Positions 18,534 to 27,117 of a stretch of 38,401 bases of DNA are shown one piece after another. Positions within the stretch are counted from its first letter, which is position 1; the number at the start of each line of letters is the position of its first letter. The notes beneath the pieces are model-generated. The model had not been told where the DNA came from and searched no databases. It was given only the letters and a program-made list of their open reading frames with translations. The DNA is from Clostridiales bacterium. Lineage in GTDB: Bacteria; Bacillota; Clostridia; Lachnospirales; Bianqueaceae. Location of the stretch: positions 1-38,401 of the forward strand of contig JAILDJ010000242.1 in NCBI GenBank assembly GCA_024689505.1. The letters run 5' to 3'. A program made the translations under genes and the position numbers.

Positions 18534-19106
18534 TTAATCCGCAAGCAACAGACCCCAGCTCTCCCAATACCAGGTGGTCCTTTTCCCTTCCGGCGTAGTG
18601 ATCAAAAGCCGGTCCTGCTCGTCCATTTGTACTTTCGCGGCCTGGATCCCCATGGCAGAGGACATCCAAAGCGGTTTCAACCGATCCTTTCTCTCATGAT
18701 CCCAATCGTAAATGAAGATATGCTGAGACCAGTTCTCATCGTTCTCTTCGATCCAGAACGGTTTATGATCCCCGAAGCTCCCCTTCTTCCACAGTAGAAA
18801 AACGACTTCATCTAATTCATCATGATCGATGTCACGGATCCATACCTGGGAGACTTTCCAATCGTCCGGCGCGGTCCACAGTTGCTTTCCCTGCGGATCG
18901 CTGATCGTAAGACAACGTTTTTTCAACGTTACATGTATAGGCTCGCCGTCGATCTGCAGATCCATGTCTTCCTGCTCCCAATGGACCCAGGAAGGCAGAA
19001 ACAGCGGGTCGGCTCCGCGGTACAGAAACATGCCGAAAATAAAGCTTAAAAACAGTATGGCTGCCGCGATCTGCAGCAGCCATATGATGATGCGTTTGAT
19101 CTTCAT
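18534..19106 (-). CDS. membrane-anchored hypothetical protein with FG-GAP-like repeat fragment
   Basis: I do not recognise a named family. 190 residues from the ATG at 19106. An N-terminal hydrophobic segment (residues 5-28, IIIWLLQIAAAILFLSFIFG) is a signal anchor, followed by a Trp-rich extracytoplasmic domain. The pattern DIDHDELDEVVFLLWKKGSF, then IFIYDWDHERKDRLKPLWMSS, looks like one FG-GAP/VCBS-type beta-propeller blade (Asp-rich loop then hydrophobic strand). The ATG follows the DUF3160 stop as TGATATG with no SD, so translation must be coupled to that gene, suggesting the two products work together at the outer face. Confidence 0.8.
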   Translation of the reverse strand: MKIKRIIIWLLQIAAAILFLSFIFGMFLYRGADPLFLPSWVHWEQEDMDLQIDGEPIHVTLKKRCLTISDPQGKQLWTAPDDWKVSQVWIRDIDHDELDEVVFLLWKKGSFGDHKPFWIEENDENWSQHIFIYDWDHERKDRLKPLWMSSAMGIQAAKVQMDEQDRLLITTPEGKRTTWYWESWGLLLAD

Positions 19107-19107
19107 A

Positions 19108-21468
19108 TCAGTAGTGATATTCATACCAGGAAGGCTGTTTCCATTCCGGCAGATCCACCGCCGGCTCCTGAACGTAAGTGCCATCATCCGATAATTCAAT
19201 GCCCATCATCTGACGCCACTTGGTATCGGTCAGACGATCACTGATAGGCTGACGGAACTGATAGAACGTGTAAACAGAACCTTCCGCCAGTTTCAGGACG
19301 CCATCCACGCGGACAACGACAACGATGCGCGCCGGGTCCCCGGTACCGACTTCCAGGCATTCTCCGTTCGGATCCGTAGCGATATCTGCAATGATCGCAG
19401 CCGGGAAGTCGTCGGAAGTGAAGTATTCATTTTCAGCATCGTCCTTGGTGGCCTGCTGCCAGAAATGTTCGAGCTGGCCGCCGTAGGTACGGATCAATTC
19501 ATATTCTTCATCCGTCAAAGTCTCTTCCCGCAGTTCCTTCTCGGATATGGTCTGCAGCTGATCGGACAGCTGTGCCAGCAGCCCAAGGCTTTCCTTATCC
19601 TCAGGAGACAGCAATCCATAATGCTCCAGGCCATCGGAAGTGGCACGTACCAAAGCAGAGAGACGTGCATAGACTTCCACTTCAGGCTCGACATAGCCAC
19701 GGTCGTCCCAGTCAGGCAGCTCGCCGCCGCCCATCTCAGCCATCATCTGCTTGGCATAAAGGATCGTATCATGCTTCAATTCCGCGTAACTGCCCAGGAA
19801 CGTCATGAGGTTCTTTCTGGTCCAGGCTTCAGTCTGCATAAAGGAAGGATATCCCTCACCCTTGGGTTCGAGCAACGGACGCAATGTATTCAGCCAGCCG
19901 GCATATAGACTCGCGTTCCAGGTGCTTTCCGGTGCCTCCGCGATCATATCGCGCAATTTCTGCATATTCTCCGGATAATTGGCGTACTTCGTATCACCCT
20001 GTTCCTCCAGGATCTGAAGGGCAACATCACTGCCCAGGGCTGCGGGCACATCCAGCGCATCTGGCAGCAGGCGTTTGCCTCCTTCCGGATTTTCCTGGGT
20101 GAAACGATAGCAAAGCTGGGTGAAGATAGATGCATCCAAAGTAAAACGCTGTCCCATGAAGCGGAAGCCGATGATCTTATCATTTCTCTCCTCGTCGGAA
20201 TCAGACTGATTGACGGGAACGGAATTGATCTTCGGAGGATCCAGTTTGCTTGCGGTCTCCTGGAACACGACCAGCTGGTCCGCATTAGCGACCAAAGCCT
20301 GCATAGAGAGATCCTCACCGAACGCTGCCTCGATCAGTGGACGATATTCGTAGTATCCACTGTCATCAGAAGCACCCGCGAAGAAGGAAGTGACTGTATA
20401 AATACTCTCCCAGGCAGGCAGCGTATCCTCATCCAGAGCCAAGGTCATAAGGATGGCGGCACGAGTCTGATCATCATCCTTCAGGATGAAATTGCGGCGG
20501 CCATACCACATCATACCTTTGAAATACATGCTCAGGTTTTCATCGGTATCATAATACCCACGCGGGATATATTGACTGTAATCCTCCTCGATATTTAACA
20601 AGGGTGATTTAGAAATACCTTCTGCTGCCTCGACCAGTGACAGTTCCTGCTGTACGACATCCTGCACTTCCGCAGGCACGTCAGGCGATTCCCCAAGCAG
20701 CGTTGCCCCGACGGCGAAGAATGCTACATTGATCTTCGCACCGTTCTCCCACGGTGTGCCTTTGAGTTCTTCAAACTGCGCTTTGGACTTGTCCAGCATC
20801 TGCAAAGACAGCTCCTTGAGCGCAGGTGCCAGGTTGTTCCGCTCCGTCTTCTTCATGAGATATGCGAAATACAAATGATACGTATGCATCATGGAATCGA
20901 CAGTGACGAAATTCGGTACCAGCGCGTAGCGGTTGCCTTCATAAATCTCAAAGAATTCTTTACCGCCTCGGCGCTGCATAAAGAAACCATATTGTTCCAG
21001 CAACTCGCACTGCTCATCGTTCAGCCAGAACTGTTCGGCATTATACAGGCTTTTGGCATCATCGACCTGGATAGGTTCCACATTAGCTTCTTCCGGGTCA
21101 TAAATCAGTTTAAAGAAATCGTCCAGGATCGACGGACGGTCCAGGAATTGTACCACCGGTGCGACCTCCTGTTGCTCGACGTCGGAAGCTTTCTCCTTGT
21201 CGGCCTCACTGTCCTCCGCCGCTTCAGCAGCCTCTTCCGCCGGCGCTTCTTCGATGGCATCGCTCTCCTCCCCGGATGCTTCCATCGATTCCTTCGGCTC
21301 CGGCTCCGCAATGATGCCGGTCTGTCCCTCAGCCGCGGCAGAACCCTTTTTCCCGCGGTTCATGCCGACGATGACCAGAATAATGACGGCAAGCAGAACC
21401 AGTACGGACAGGATCACCATCGCGATGATCAGCCCTTTGTTCTTGTTAGCTGGTTTTCCTTCAGACAT
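19108..21468 (-). CDS. DUF3160 family membrane-anchored protein
   Basis: 786 residues from the ATG at 21468, chosen because GGAG lies eight bases upstream. A longer reading to 21534 would cross a hairpin. Residues 10-33 form a single membrane segment (LIIAMVILSVLVLLAVIILV), followed by an acidic Glu/Ala-rich linker to about residue 100. Then comes the large DUF3160 domain, with segments such as FVTVDSMMHTYHLYFAYLMK, FFAVGATLLGE and YFKGMMWYGRRNF and the C-terminal DIATDPNGECLEVGTGDP region. DUF3160 is widespread but of unknown function; the topology predicts an extracytoplasmic domain. It lies between dapA and a coupled small membrane protein. No catalytic motif can be claimed. Confidence 0.9.
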   Translation of the reverse strand: MSEGKPANKNKGLIIAMVILSVLVLLAVIILVIVGMNRGKKGSAAAEGQTGIIAEPEPKESMEASGEESDAIEEAPAEEAAEAAEDSEADKEKASDVEQQEVAPVVQFLDRPSILDDFFKLIYDPEEANVEPIQVDDAKSLYNAEQFWLNDEQCELLEQYGFFMQRRGGKEFFEIYEGNRYALVPNFVTVDSMMHTYHLYFAYLMKKTERNNLAPALKELSLQMLDKSKAQFEELKGTPWENGAKINVAFFAVGATLLGESPDVPAEVQDVVQQELSLVEAAEGISKSPLLNIEEDYSQYIPRGYYDTDENLSMYFKGMMWYGRRNFILKDDDQTRAAILMTLALDEDTLPAWESIYTVTSFFAGASDDSGYYEYRPLIEAAFGEDLSMQALVANADQLVVFQETASKLDPPKINSVPVNQSDSDEERNDKIIGFRFMGQRFTLDASIFTQLCYRFTQENPEGGKRLLPDALDVPAALGSDVALQILEEQGDTKYANYPENMQKLRDMIAEAPESTWNASLYAGWLNTLRPLLEPKGEGYPSFMQTEAWTRKNLMTFLGSYAELKHDTILYAKQMMAEMGGGELPDWDDRGYVEPEVEVYARLSALVRATSDGLEHYGLLSPEDKESLGLLAQLSDQLQTISEKELREETLTDEEYELIRTYGGQLEHFWQQATKDDAENEYFTSDDFPAAIIADIATDPNGECLEVGTGDPARIVVVVRVDGVLKLAEGSVYTFYQFRQPISDRLTDTKWRQMMGIELSDDGTYVQEPAVDLPEWKQPSWYEYHY

Positions 21469-21502
21469 TACTTTTTCTCCCATTTGTTTCAAGATATAAG
21501 TA

Positions 21503-21531
21503 AAGTTGGCGTTACAGCATAACACCAACTT
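21503..21531 (-). other. hairpin between dapA and the DUF3160 gene
   Basis: The minus strand reads AAGTTGGTGTTA, TGCTG, TAACGCCAACTT: 12 pairs including one T-G, i.e. a G-U wobble in the leftward RNA but C-A on the other strand. It is followed by TACTTATAT, a poor U-tract. It could be a partial terminator or attenuator limiting read-through from efp-dapA. Confidence 0.6.
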
Positions 21532-21543
21532 CACAAAACAGTA

Positions 21544-22428
21544 TCAGATCAATCCATAGGCTTCCATAGTCTGATCCAGTTTCTTCGCGGCTTCTTCACC
21601 GATCGAAGTCAAAGGAAGTCTGCAGATGCCGGCTTCCATGCCCAGACGATTCATCGCGTACTTGACCGGGATGGGACTGGTCTCAGCAAACAAAGCTTTG
21701 ATCAACGGCAATGCACGGATCTGGATCGCCGCCGCGCTTTTGAAATCACCATCCAGGCAGAATCGCATCATCTGATGGACATCTGCCGGAGCGATATTCG
21801 CCAACACGGAAATAACACCTGTACCGCCGACGGACATGGCCGGAACCGCCAGTCCATCTTCACCGGAATAGATCGCGAAATCATCACCGATCAGGCCGCG
21901 GGCTGTTGCCATCTGATCGAACACGCATTCCTTGACACCGACGATGTTCTCATGATCGGCCGCAAGGCGTGCCACCGTTTCCGGCAGCATGTTCAGACCA
22001 GTACGGCTGGGTACGTTATACAGGACGATGGGAACATCGACCGCTTTGGCAGTAGCCGAAAAATGTTCATAAAGACCTTTCTGCGTGGTCTTGTTGTAAT
22101 ATGGTGTGACCAGCAGCAACCCGTCGATATCGAACTCGCTCATGCGGGATGCCAGCGCAATACCATGATGTGTATCGTTAGAACCGGCGCCGGCCAGGAC
22201 AGGCACACGATGCGCTGTATACTCCGCGGCGAAACGGACGACTTCCAGATGCTCTTCATCGGGCATGGTCGAAGCCTCGCCCGTAGTACCGCAGGCTACG
22301 ATGCAATCTGTTCCCTGTGCGATCTGCCAATCGATGAGATGGGCAAAAGAATCATAATCCACGCTGCCATCAGCGCGGAACGGCGTGACGATAGCCACGC
22401 CGGAACCTTCAAAAATTCGAGTTTTCAA
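21544..22428 (-). CDS. dapA: 4-hydroxy-tetrahydrodipicolinate synthase
   Basis: Condenses pyruvate with aspartate semialdehyde in the lysine/diaminopimelate pathway, supplying the peptidoglycan cross-link residue. 294 residues, TIM barrel. Schiff-base Lys166 is in GVKECVFD, catalytic Tyr137 in VLYNVPSRTG with Arg142, and the GTTGE segment (47-51) binds the pyruvate carboxylate. AGGAG lies upstream of the ATG. It follows efp by 18 nt and is likely co-transcribed. Related class I aldolases (NanA, KDG aldolase) are less likely given this motif set. Confidence 0.94.
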   Translation of the reverse strand: MKTRIFEGSGVAIVTPFRADGSVDYDSFAHLIDWQIAQGTDCIVACGTTGEASTMPDEEHLEVVRFAAEYTAHRVPVLAGAGSNDTHHGIALASRMSEFDIDGLLLVTPYYNKTTQKGLYEHFSATAKAVDVPIVLYNVPSRTGLNMLPETVARLAADHENIVGVKECVFDQMATARGLIGDDFAIYSGEDGLAVPAMSVGGTGVISVLANIAPADVHQMMRFCLDGDFKSAAAIQIRALPLIKALFAETSPIPVKYAMNRLGMEAGICRLPLTSIGEEAAKKLDQTMEAYGLI

Positions 22429-22446
22429 TGTAGCTCTCCTGCCTGA

Positions 22447-23013
22447 TCAGGCACGGCCAAGATACTCTTCAGAACGAGTGTCGATCTTGATCTTGTCGCC
22501 GATATTGATGAACAGCGGAACGGCGATCTCGGCACCGGTCTCGACCGTGGCCGGCTTCATGACATTCGTCGCTGTATCACCGCGCGCACCGGGTTCGGTA
22601 TGCGTGACTTCGAGCTCAACAAAGTTTGGCGGCTCGACACCAAATACCTCGCCATTATGGGACATAATCGTTACACTGTCGTTCTCCTTGACGAACTTCA
22701 GCGCATTGCCAAGCTGGTCCTCGTTGAGACCCAGCTGCTCGTAGGATTCAGGATCCATGAAATAGAACAGGGTACCATCGTTGTACAGGTACTCCATGGA
22801 CTTACGCTCGATATGCGCACGGTCCAGTTTTTCTGTAGGACGGAAGCTCGTCTCGATGACGCCGCCGGTCTTGATGTTTTTCAATTTAGTACGAACGAAC
22901 GGAGATCCTTTACCGGGTTTGACGTGCTGGAACTCGATGATCGTCCAGATATTGCCCTGGTACTCTACGGTCACGCCGTTTTTGAAATCTCCAGCCAGGA
23001 TGACTTCTGCCAT
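22447..23013 (-). CDS. efp: elongation factor P
   Basis: Binds the ribosome between P and E sites to rescue stalling at polyproline. 188 residues and three beta domains. The modifiable lysine is Lys35 in the loop VKPGKGSPF. The start [13 protein letters not shown] is chosen because AAGGAGG precedes the ATG at 23013 by eight bases; an upstream TTG at 23019 would be too close. No epmA/epmB-type modification genes are in the window. The polyproline-containing SEDS tail in this window is an obvious EF-P client, though that is inference. Confidence 0.98.
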   Translation of the reverse strand: MAEVILAGDFKNGVTVEYQGNIWTIIEFQHVKPGKGSPFVRTKLKNIKTGGVIETSFRPTEKLDRAHIERKSMEYLYNDGTLFYFMDPESYEQLGLNEDQLGNALKFVKENDSVTIMSHNGEVFGVEPPNFVELEVTHTEPGARGDTATNVMKPATVETGAEIAVPLFINIGDKIKIDTRSEEYLGRA

Positions 23014-23052
23014 AATCAATTCCTCCTTGCATACTTACATAGTATCTGTCTT

Positions 23053-23081
23053 ATTTTACCCTATCTGCGGATCAAATTCAA
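23053..23081 (-). promoter_or_regulatory. promoter for efp-dapA
   Basis: On the minus strand TTGAAT (23081-23076), a 17-nt spacer and TAAAAT (23058-23053). The -35 overlaps the aroK stop codon. No hairpin terminator is seen after aroK, so both promoter activity and read-through may feed efp. Confidence 0.65.
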
Positions 23082-23596
23082 CTGTTTTTTAAAAATGAAC
23101 GTCCGATCTCGTACGCGATCGTTTCGGACTCCCTATCATCGCACTCGATCACCTGGTGCGCCGCCGCTGTGTACAAACTTTCTCTTTGGTCAAGCAGCGT
23201 ACGGATCCGCTGGAGTCGCACTTCTCCTTCGGTCCCATCCAGGAGCGGCAGTCCGGTCACATCGACAAGACGCTCATATAAAGACTCAGGAGATCGCTTC
23301 AAGTACAGGACCATCCCGTTGTCTCTCAACTGTGCAACGTTTTCAGGATCCAGGATGATCCCGCCGCCGGTGGAAAGGATCGTCCGATCTGCCGGAAACA
23401 GCCGATGCAGCGCATTCTTTTCGATAGCGCGGAAGCCTGCTTCCCCATCGATCCGAAAGATCTCGGTGATGGTCCGCCCTTCCTCTTGCTCGATCCATTG
23501 ATCGGTATCGATACAAGTATAATGATATTGCTCCGCAAGCAATGCGCCGACGGTCGTCTTTCCGCAGCCCATACATCCGATCAGGATCAGATTCAT
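23078..23596 (-). CDS. aroK: shikimate kinase
   Basis: Phosphorylates shikimate at C3 in aromatic amino acid synthesis. 172 residues from the ATG at 23596, which overlaps the yqeG stop as ATGA; an upstream reading to 23683 lies wholly inside yqeG and is rejected. The P-loop is GCMGCGKTT (7-15). Shikimate-binding Asp32 (with D30) is in CIDTDQWIE, Arg56 in GEAGFRAIE and the Gly-rich STGGGIIL. The other shikimate pathway genes are not in the window. Confidence 0.95.
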   Translation of the reverse strand: MNLILIGCMGCGKTTVGALLAEQYHYTCIDTDQWIEQEEGRTITEIFRIDGEAGFRAIEKNALHRLFPADRTILSTGGGIILDPENVAQLRDNGMVLYLKRSPESLYERLVDVTGLPLLDGTEGEVRLQRIRTLLDQRESLYTAAAHQVIECDDRESETIAYEIGRSFLKNS

Positions 23597-24114
23597 GCCG
23601 CGACCTGCTTCTGCTTTTTTACGTACAGGCGATACGCCAGCATGACGATCTTCTCCAACGGACGTTTGATCGCTGTGATCCATTCATCCCGCCGGGAGAC
23701 CTGCTTGACCAGGATCGTATACATGCCAAGACGGTTGCCGCCCCACACATCTGTAAAGATCTGATCCCCGATGACCGCGATCTGCTCAGGGGGCAGCTGC
23801 ATATCTCGCATGGCCTGCACGAAACCCTTAGCAGTCGGTTTGCCCGCGTGACAGATAAAGGGAAGACCCAGTCCCTGGTTGAAACGCCGGACACGAGATT
23901 CTTTCCCATTGGAAACGATATACAGGGAAAAGCCCTGTTTCTGCAATCTATGGATGCCCGCGACGGAACGGACGTCCGGGTCCGGCACGAAATAAGGCAC
24001 GATCGTATTATCTACATCCAGTATGATCCCTCGGATCCCACGATCGAACAAGGCATCGTAATCCACTTCCCAGATGCCGCCAGCGTAAACGTCCGGAAAC
24101 AGTTCATGTTTCAT
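23593..24114 (-). CDS. YqeG family HAD-IIIA phosphatase
   Basis: 173-residue HAD hydrolase. Motif I is DVDNT (D33, D35), motif II is the Ser of VSNGKES, and motif III is GKPTAKGF with GDQIFTDVWGGNRLG. This is the YqeG family of Firmicutes, usually near yqeH/aroE; here it is translationally coupled to aroK. Substrate is unknown (family members are related to phosphatidylglycerophosphatase). The start has AGAGGTGATC upstream. Confidence 0.93.
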   Translation of the reverse strand: MKHELFPDVYAGGIWEVDYDALFDRGIRGIILDVDNTIVPYFVPDPDVRSVAGIHRLQKQGFSLYIVSNGKESRVRRFNQGLGLPFICHAGKPTAKGFVQAMRDMQLPPEQIAVIGDQIFTDVWGGNRLGMYTILVKQVSRRDEWITAIKRPLEKIVMLAYRLYVKKQKQVAA

Positions 24115-24136
24115 GATTGATCACCTCTTCCATGTT

Positions 24137-24165
24137 ATTATACAAAAAACCCTCCAGTGATGCAA
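24137..24165 (-). promoter_or_regulatory. promoter for yqeG-aroK
   Basis: On the minus strand TTGCAT (24165-24160), a 17-nt spacer and TATAAT (24142-24137), 22 nt before the yqeG ATG. It lies back to back with the sulfatase promoter, whose -35 begins 9 nt away. Confidence 0.75.
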
Positions 24166-24173
24166 CCTGTTTG

Positions 24174-24203
24174 TTGCTACACGCCTCTGACCTATGGTAC
24201 AAT
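24174..24203 (+). promoter_or_regulatory. promoter for the sulfatase gene
   Basis: TTGCTA (24174-24179), an 18-nt spacer and TACAAT (24198-24203), 37 nt before the GTG start. The 126-nt gap 24115-24240 holds only these two divergent promoters; no operator repeat was seen. Confidence 0.6.
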
Positions 24204-24240
24204 AGCATCATAAAACAACATACGTAAGGAGGACTGGATC

Positions 24241-25716
24241 GTGAAACGACCACATATCATTTTGTTTACCGCCGATGAAATGCGGGCCGACCGGCTCGGT
24301 CACATCGTCGGGACTCGTTCTTCGTTGACTCCGCATCTGGACCAACTCGTCAGGACCGATGCCGTCTCCTTCACGGAAAACTACTGTCAGAACCCTGTCT
24401 GCACGCCCAGCCGCTGCAGTTTCATGAGCGGTTGGTACCCGCATGTGCGCGGCCATCGGACGATGCATCATATGCTGGCACCGGAGGATCAATGCCTGCT
24501 GAAACTGGCGAAAGATAACGGCTACTATGTCTGGTGGGGTGGCAAGAACGATCTGATCCCCGGCGATGCAGATCTTTCTCAATATGTTTCCTTCCGATGC
24601 CAGCCAGGACCGAAAGACCAACTGGCGCCGAACCCGCACATGGATACAAAATGGCGCGGTCCAGCGGATGGCCCACTGTTCTACTCCTTCCTCGCGGGTG
24701 AAGCAGCGCCCACCCGTCCCGATGGCGATATGCTCGATTTCGACCTTTGGAATGTGGAATCCGCCGTACGTTTCCTTGAGACCTATGATCGGGAAGAACC
24801 TTTCCTCCTCTATCTTTCCATCACGCTGCCGCATCCTCCCTACTATGTGGAGAAAAAATGGCTCGATCAGATCACAGCGGATAACCGGCACACACCGGTC
24901 CCACAGCCGGACTGGGAACTCAAACCCTCGATCCTGCAGAAGATCCAGGAACGGCGCCGCATGGAAAACGCGGATCCTGCCCTTCTGCAGCAGATCAGTG
25001 ATACGTATGATGCCATGTGCATGCGTGTCGATCATCAGGTAGGCATGATCCTGGATACGTTGCAACGGACCGGTCTGTATGATGATACCGCCTTCTTTTT
25101 CCTGTCCGATCATGGGGATTTTGCAGGAGATTACGGTCTGGTCGAAAAGACCCAGAACACGTTTGAGGATTGCCTGACGCATACGCCTTTGATCCTCAAA
25201 CCTCCCGTAGATCTGCCGGTCCGTCCTGGCGTAAGAAGTTCCATCACCGAAAACATCGATATCTTTGCGACGGTGCTGGATTTGACGGGTATTGCACCTG
25301 CACTTCCCCACTTCGGTCGTTCTCTGCTGCCGGCACTCCAGCAGGAGACCTTGATCCGACATTTTGCACATGCAGAAGGCGGACGTCTGAAAAACGAACT
25401 GCATTGCCGTGAAGCAGAAAGCCCTGGTGCCACGGAAGAAACCGATCTCTATTGGCCGCGGGTCGGTCTGCAACAACTATGTGACACTCCGATGTATCAC
25501 ACCAAAGCCTGTATGATCCGCAATGACCGCTATAAATATGTACGCCGCTTCTATGAGATCGATGAGTTTTATGATCTTAAGCAAGACCCCCAGGAGCTGT
25601 ACAACCTCATCCATGATCCACGCCGTAAAGACATGATCAGTTATATGCGCGATAAAATGCTGTCGTTCTATATGGAGACCAGTGATATCGTGCCATTTGA
25701 GACGGATGAGAGATGA
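24241..25716 (+). CDS. type I (formylglycine, Cys-type) sulfatase
   Basis: 491 residues starting at GTG 24241, with AAGGAGG eight bases before it. The core motif CTPSR (C54-R58) marks the cysteine converted to formylglycine. Metal ligands are expected in TADEMRADRLG (Asp11 region) and LSDHGDFAGDYG. The family covers sulfate ester and phosphonate monoester hydrolases. No signal peptide is visible, so the enzyme is probably cytoplasmic and acts on imported small substrates. No sulfatase-maturing radical SAM enzyme is in the window, so maturation must be encoded elsewhere. It stands alone on the plus strand. Substrate cannot be named. Confidence 0.92.
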   Translation: MKRPHIILFTADEMRADRLGHIVGTRSSLTPHLDQLVRTDAVSFTENYCQNPVCTPSRCSFMSGWYPHVRGHRTMHHMLAPEDQCLLKLAKDNGYYVWWGGKNDLIPGDADLSQYVSFRCQPGPKDQLAPNPHMDTKWRGPADGPLFYSFLAGEAAPTRPDGDMLDFDLWNVESAVRFLETYDREEPFLLYLSITLPHPPYYVEKKWLDQITADNRHTPVPQPDWELKPSILQKIQERRRMENADPALLQQISDTYDAMCMRVDHQVGMILDTLQRTGLYDDTAFFFLSDHGDFAGDYGLVEKTQNTFEDCLTHTPLILKPPVDLPVRPGVRSSITENIDIFATVLDLTGIAPALPHFGRSLLPALQQETLIRHFAHAEGGRLKNELHCREAESPGATEETDLYWPRVGLQQLCDTPMYHTKACMIRNDRYKYVRRFYEIDEFYDLKQDPQELYNLIHDPRRKDMISYMRDKMLSFYMETSDIVPFETDER

Positions 25717-25723
25717 AGTATAA

Positions 25724-25801
25724 AGAGGGCTCCCAAATACCTTCTCTCGCTAAGTCTGCCAAAGGCAGAATACGCTCGAGTAAGGTATTTCAGAGCCCTC
25801 T
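25724..25801. other. 78-nt nested inverted repeat between converging genes
   Basis: The arms AGAGGGCTC..AAATACCTT (25724-25743) and AAGGTATTT..GAGCCCTCT (25782-25801) pair as 9 bp, a 2-nt internal loop and 9 bp. Inside lies CTGCC-AAA-GGCAG and partly pairing CTCTCGC/GCTCGAG. There is no long T-tract on either side. It may be a structured 3' UTR, a small RNA, a large terminator or a dispersed intergenic element. Confidence 0.75.
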
Positions 25802-25847
25802 ATTATCTCAATGATCCATGTTCCTCGTTTGTTTGTATTCTTTGATG

Positions 25848-25878
25848 AAAAAACACCGTGTTTCGTACGGTGTTTTTT
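25848..25878. terminator. bidirectional intrinsic terminator between sulfatase and hydF
   Basis: AAAAAACACCGT, a 7-nt loop, then ACGGTGTTTTTT: a 12-bp stem flanked by A and T runs, so it works in both directions. It is 35 nt after the hydF stop on the minus strand and 131 nt after the sulfatase stop on the plus strand. Confidence 0.93.
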
Positions 25879-25913
25879 GTTTGGGTCATAGTTTATTTCG
25901 ACAGGAGAATCAC

Positions 25914-27113
25914 TTATTGGATCAGTTCTTGTAAGTCTGGGAATGGTCCAAGCGACCGGCTCAGTATGCCGTTCAGATAGGCGATCGTCATGCCATAATT
26001 GGTGATCGGTACGTTCTGATCCAGGGCACAGCGCATGCGGTACTGCATTTCGCGCTCTGTGATCATACAACCGCCGCAGTGCAGGATCATATGGTATTTT
26101 GTCAGATCCAGTGGGAAATCCGTGCCGCTGGACGTTTCAAAAGCGATCTTGGCTTTGGTATAGCTCTCAAGCCAACGTGGGATCTTCACTGTACCAATGT
26201 CTTCACACTGCCTATGATGCGTGCAGGCTTCTGAGATCAAGATCGTATCTCCATCCTGCAGGGTATCGATGGCTTTCAGCCCTTCAAGGAAAGGTTTTAG
26301 ATTTCCTTTGTAGCGTGCCAGCAGGATCGAAAACGACGTCAATTGGATGTCAGGCGGTACGATCTTGGAGACCTTGCCGAAAACCTGGCTGTCCGTGATC
26401 ACAAGACGCGGTTTCTCCTTCAATGCGTCAAGGGCTGCCTTCAGCTGGTCGTCCTGAACGACCAGTGCCTGGGCCTGTGCTTCCAGGATATCGCGGATGA
26501 CTTGCTGCTGTGGCAGGATCAAACGGCCTTTCGGAGCAGATGCATCGATGGGCACCACCAATATGACCACATCGCCCGGATCCAACAGATCGCGGACCAG
26601 ATACTTTTCTTTATCCTCTTCAGGCTTGAGCTTTCCGATACGCTCCTTCAGCTCATGGATGCCGGCACCGGTCGTGGCACTGACGGCGATACTGTGCTCG
26701 TCCAACGGCGGCGCACCGGCCAGGTCGGCCTTGTTGTATACGATCAGATAGGGAATATGCTTTTCCAGGATACGGGCTTTCAAAGCCTCATCCTCCGGGC
26801 TCATGCCCTGCTCCGCATCCACGATCAGAAGTGCGATGTCGGTCTTGTTCAGGACACGGTACGCACGGCGTACACGTTCCGAGCCAAGCACTCCTTCATC
26901 ATCGATGCCTGGGGTGTCGATCATCACGACAGGGCCTAAAGGCAGCAGTTCCATGGATTTCTGCACCGGATCCGTCGTTGTACCCAAAGTCTCAGAGACG
27001 ATCGCCAGGTCCTGACCCGTCAACGCGTTGATCACACTGGACTTTCCGGCATTGCGGCGGCCGAAGAGGCCGATATGCAGGCGTTCTGCTCCGGGTGTCT
27101 GATTCAGGCTCAT
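25914..27113 (-). CDS. hydF: [FeFe]-hydrogenase H-cluster maturation GTPase HydF
   Basis: Scaffold/GTPase on which the di-iron subcluster is assembled for [FeFe]-hydrogenase. 399 residues from the ATG at 27113 (MSLNQTPGAE), chosen for GAGAGG upstream and its position 4 nt after the trkH stop. The N-terminal Era-like GTPase has GRRNAGKS (18-25), DTPG and NKAD. The C-terminal cluster-binding motif is Cys297-x-His299, then about 45 residues to His345-Cys346-x-x-Cys349 (HCGGC), the CxH..HCxxC signature of HydF. HydE, HydG and the hydrogenase itself are not in the window. Confidence 0.95.
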   Translation of the reverse strand: MSLNQTPGAERLHIGLFGRRNAGKSSVINALTGQDLAIVSETLGTTTDPVQKSMELLPLGPVVMIDTPGIDDEGVLGSERVRRAYRVLNKTDIALLIVDAEQGMSPEDEALKARILEKHIPYLIVYNKADLAGAPPLDEHSIAVSATTGAGIHELKERIGKLKPEEDKEKYLVRDLLDPGDVVILVVPIDASAPKGRLILPQQQVIRDILEAQAQALVVQDDQLKAALDALKEKPRLVITDSQVFGKVSKIVPPDIQLTSFSILLARYKGNLKPFLEGLKAIDTLQDGDTILISEACTHHRQCEDIGTVKIPRWLESYTKAKIAFETSSGTDFPLDLTKYHMILHCGGCMITEREMQYRMRCALDQNVPITNYGMTIAYLNGILSRSLGPFPDLQELIQ

Positions 27114-27117
27114 AGGA

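Noticed and set aside
21469-21534. Upstream extension of the DUF3160 protein to 21534
   Set aside because: It would begin inside a hairpin and lacks an SD; the ATG at 21468 has GGAG and directly precedes a sensible membrane anchor.
24208-25476. 422-codon minus-strand open frame opposite the sulfatase
   Set aside because: It has no domain or SD and runs antisense to a gene with a clear sulfatase motif, promoter and SD.
25724-25801. T-box or other known riboswitch
   Set aside because: No T-box sequence or other conserved core was seen, and the element lies downstream of genes, not before one.
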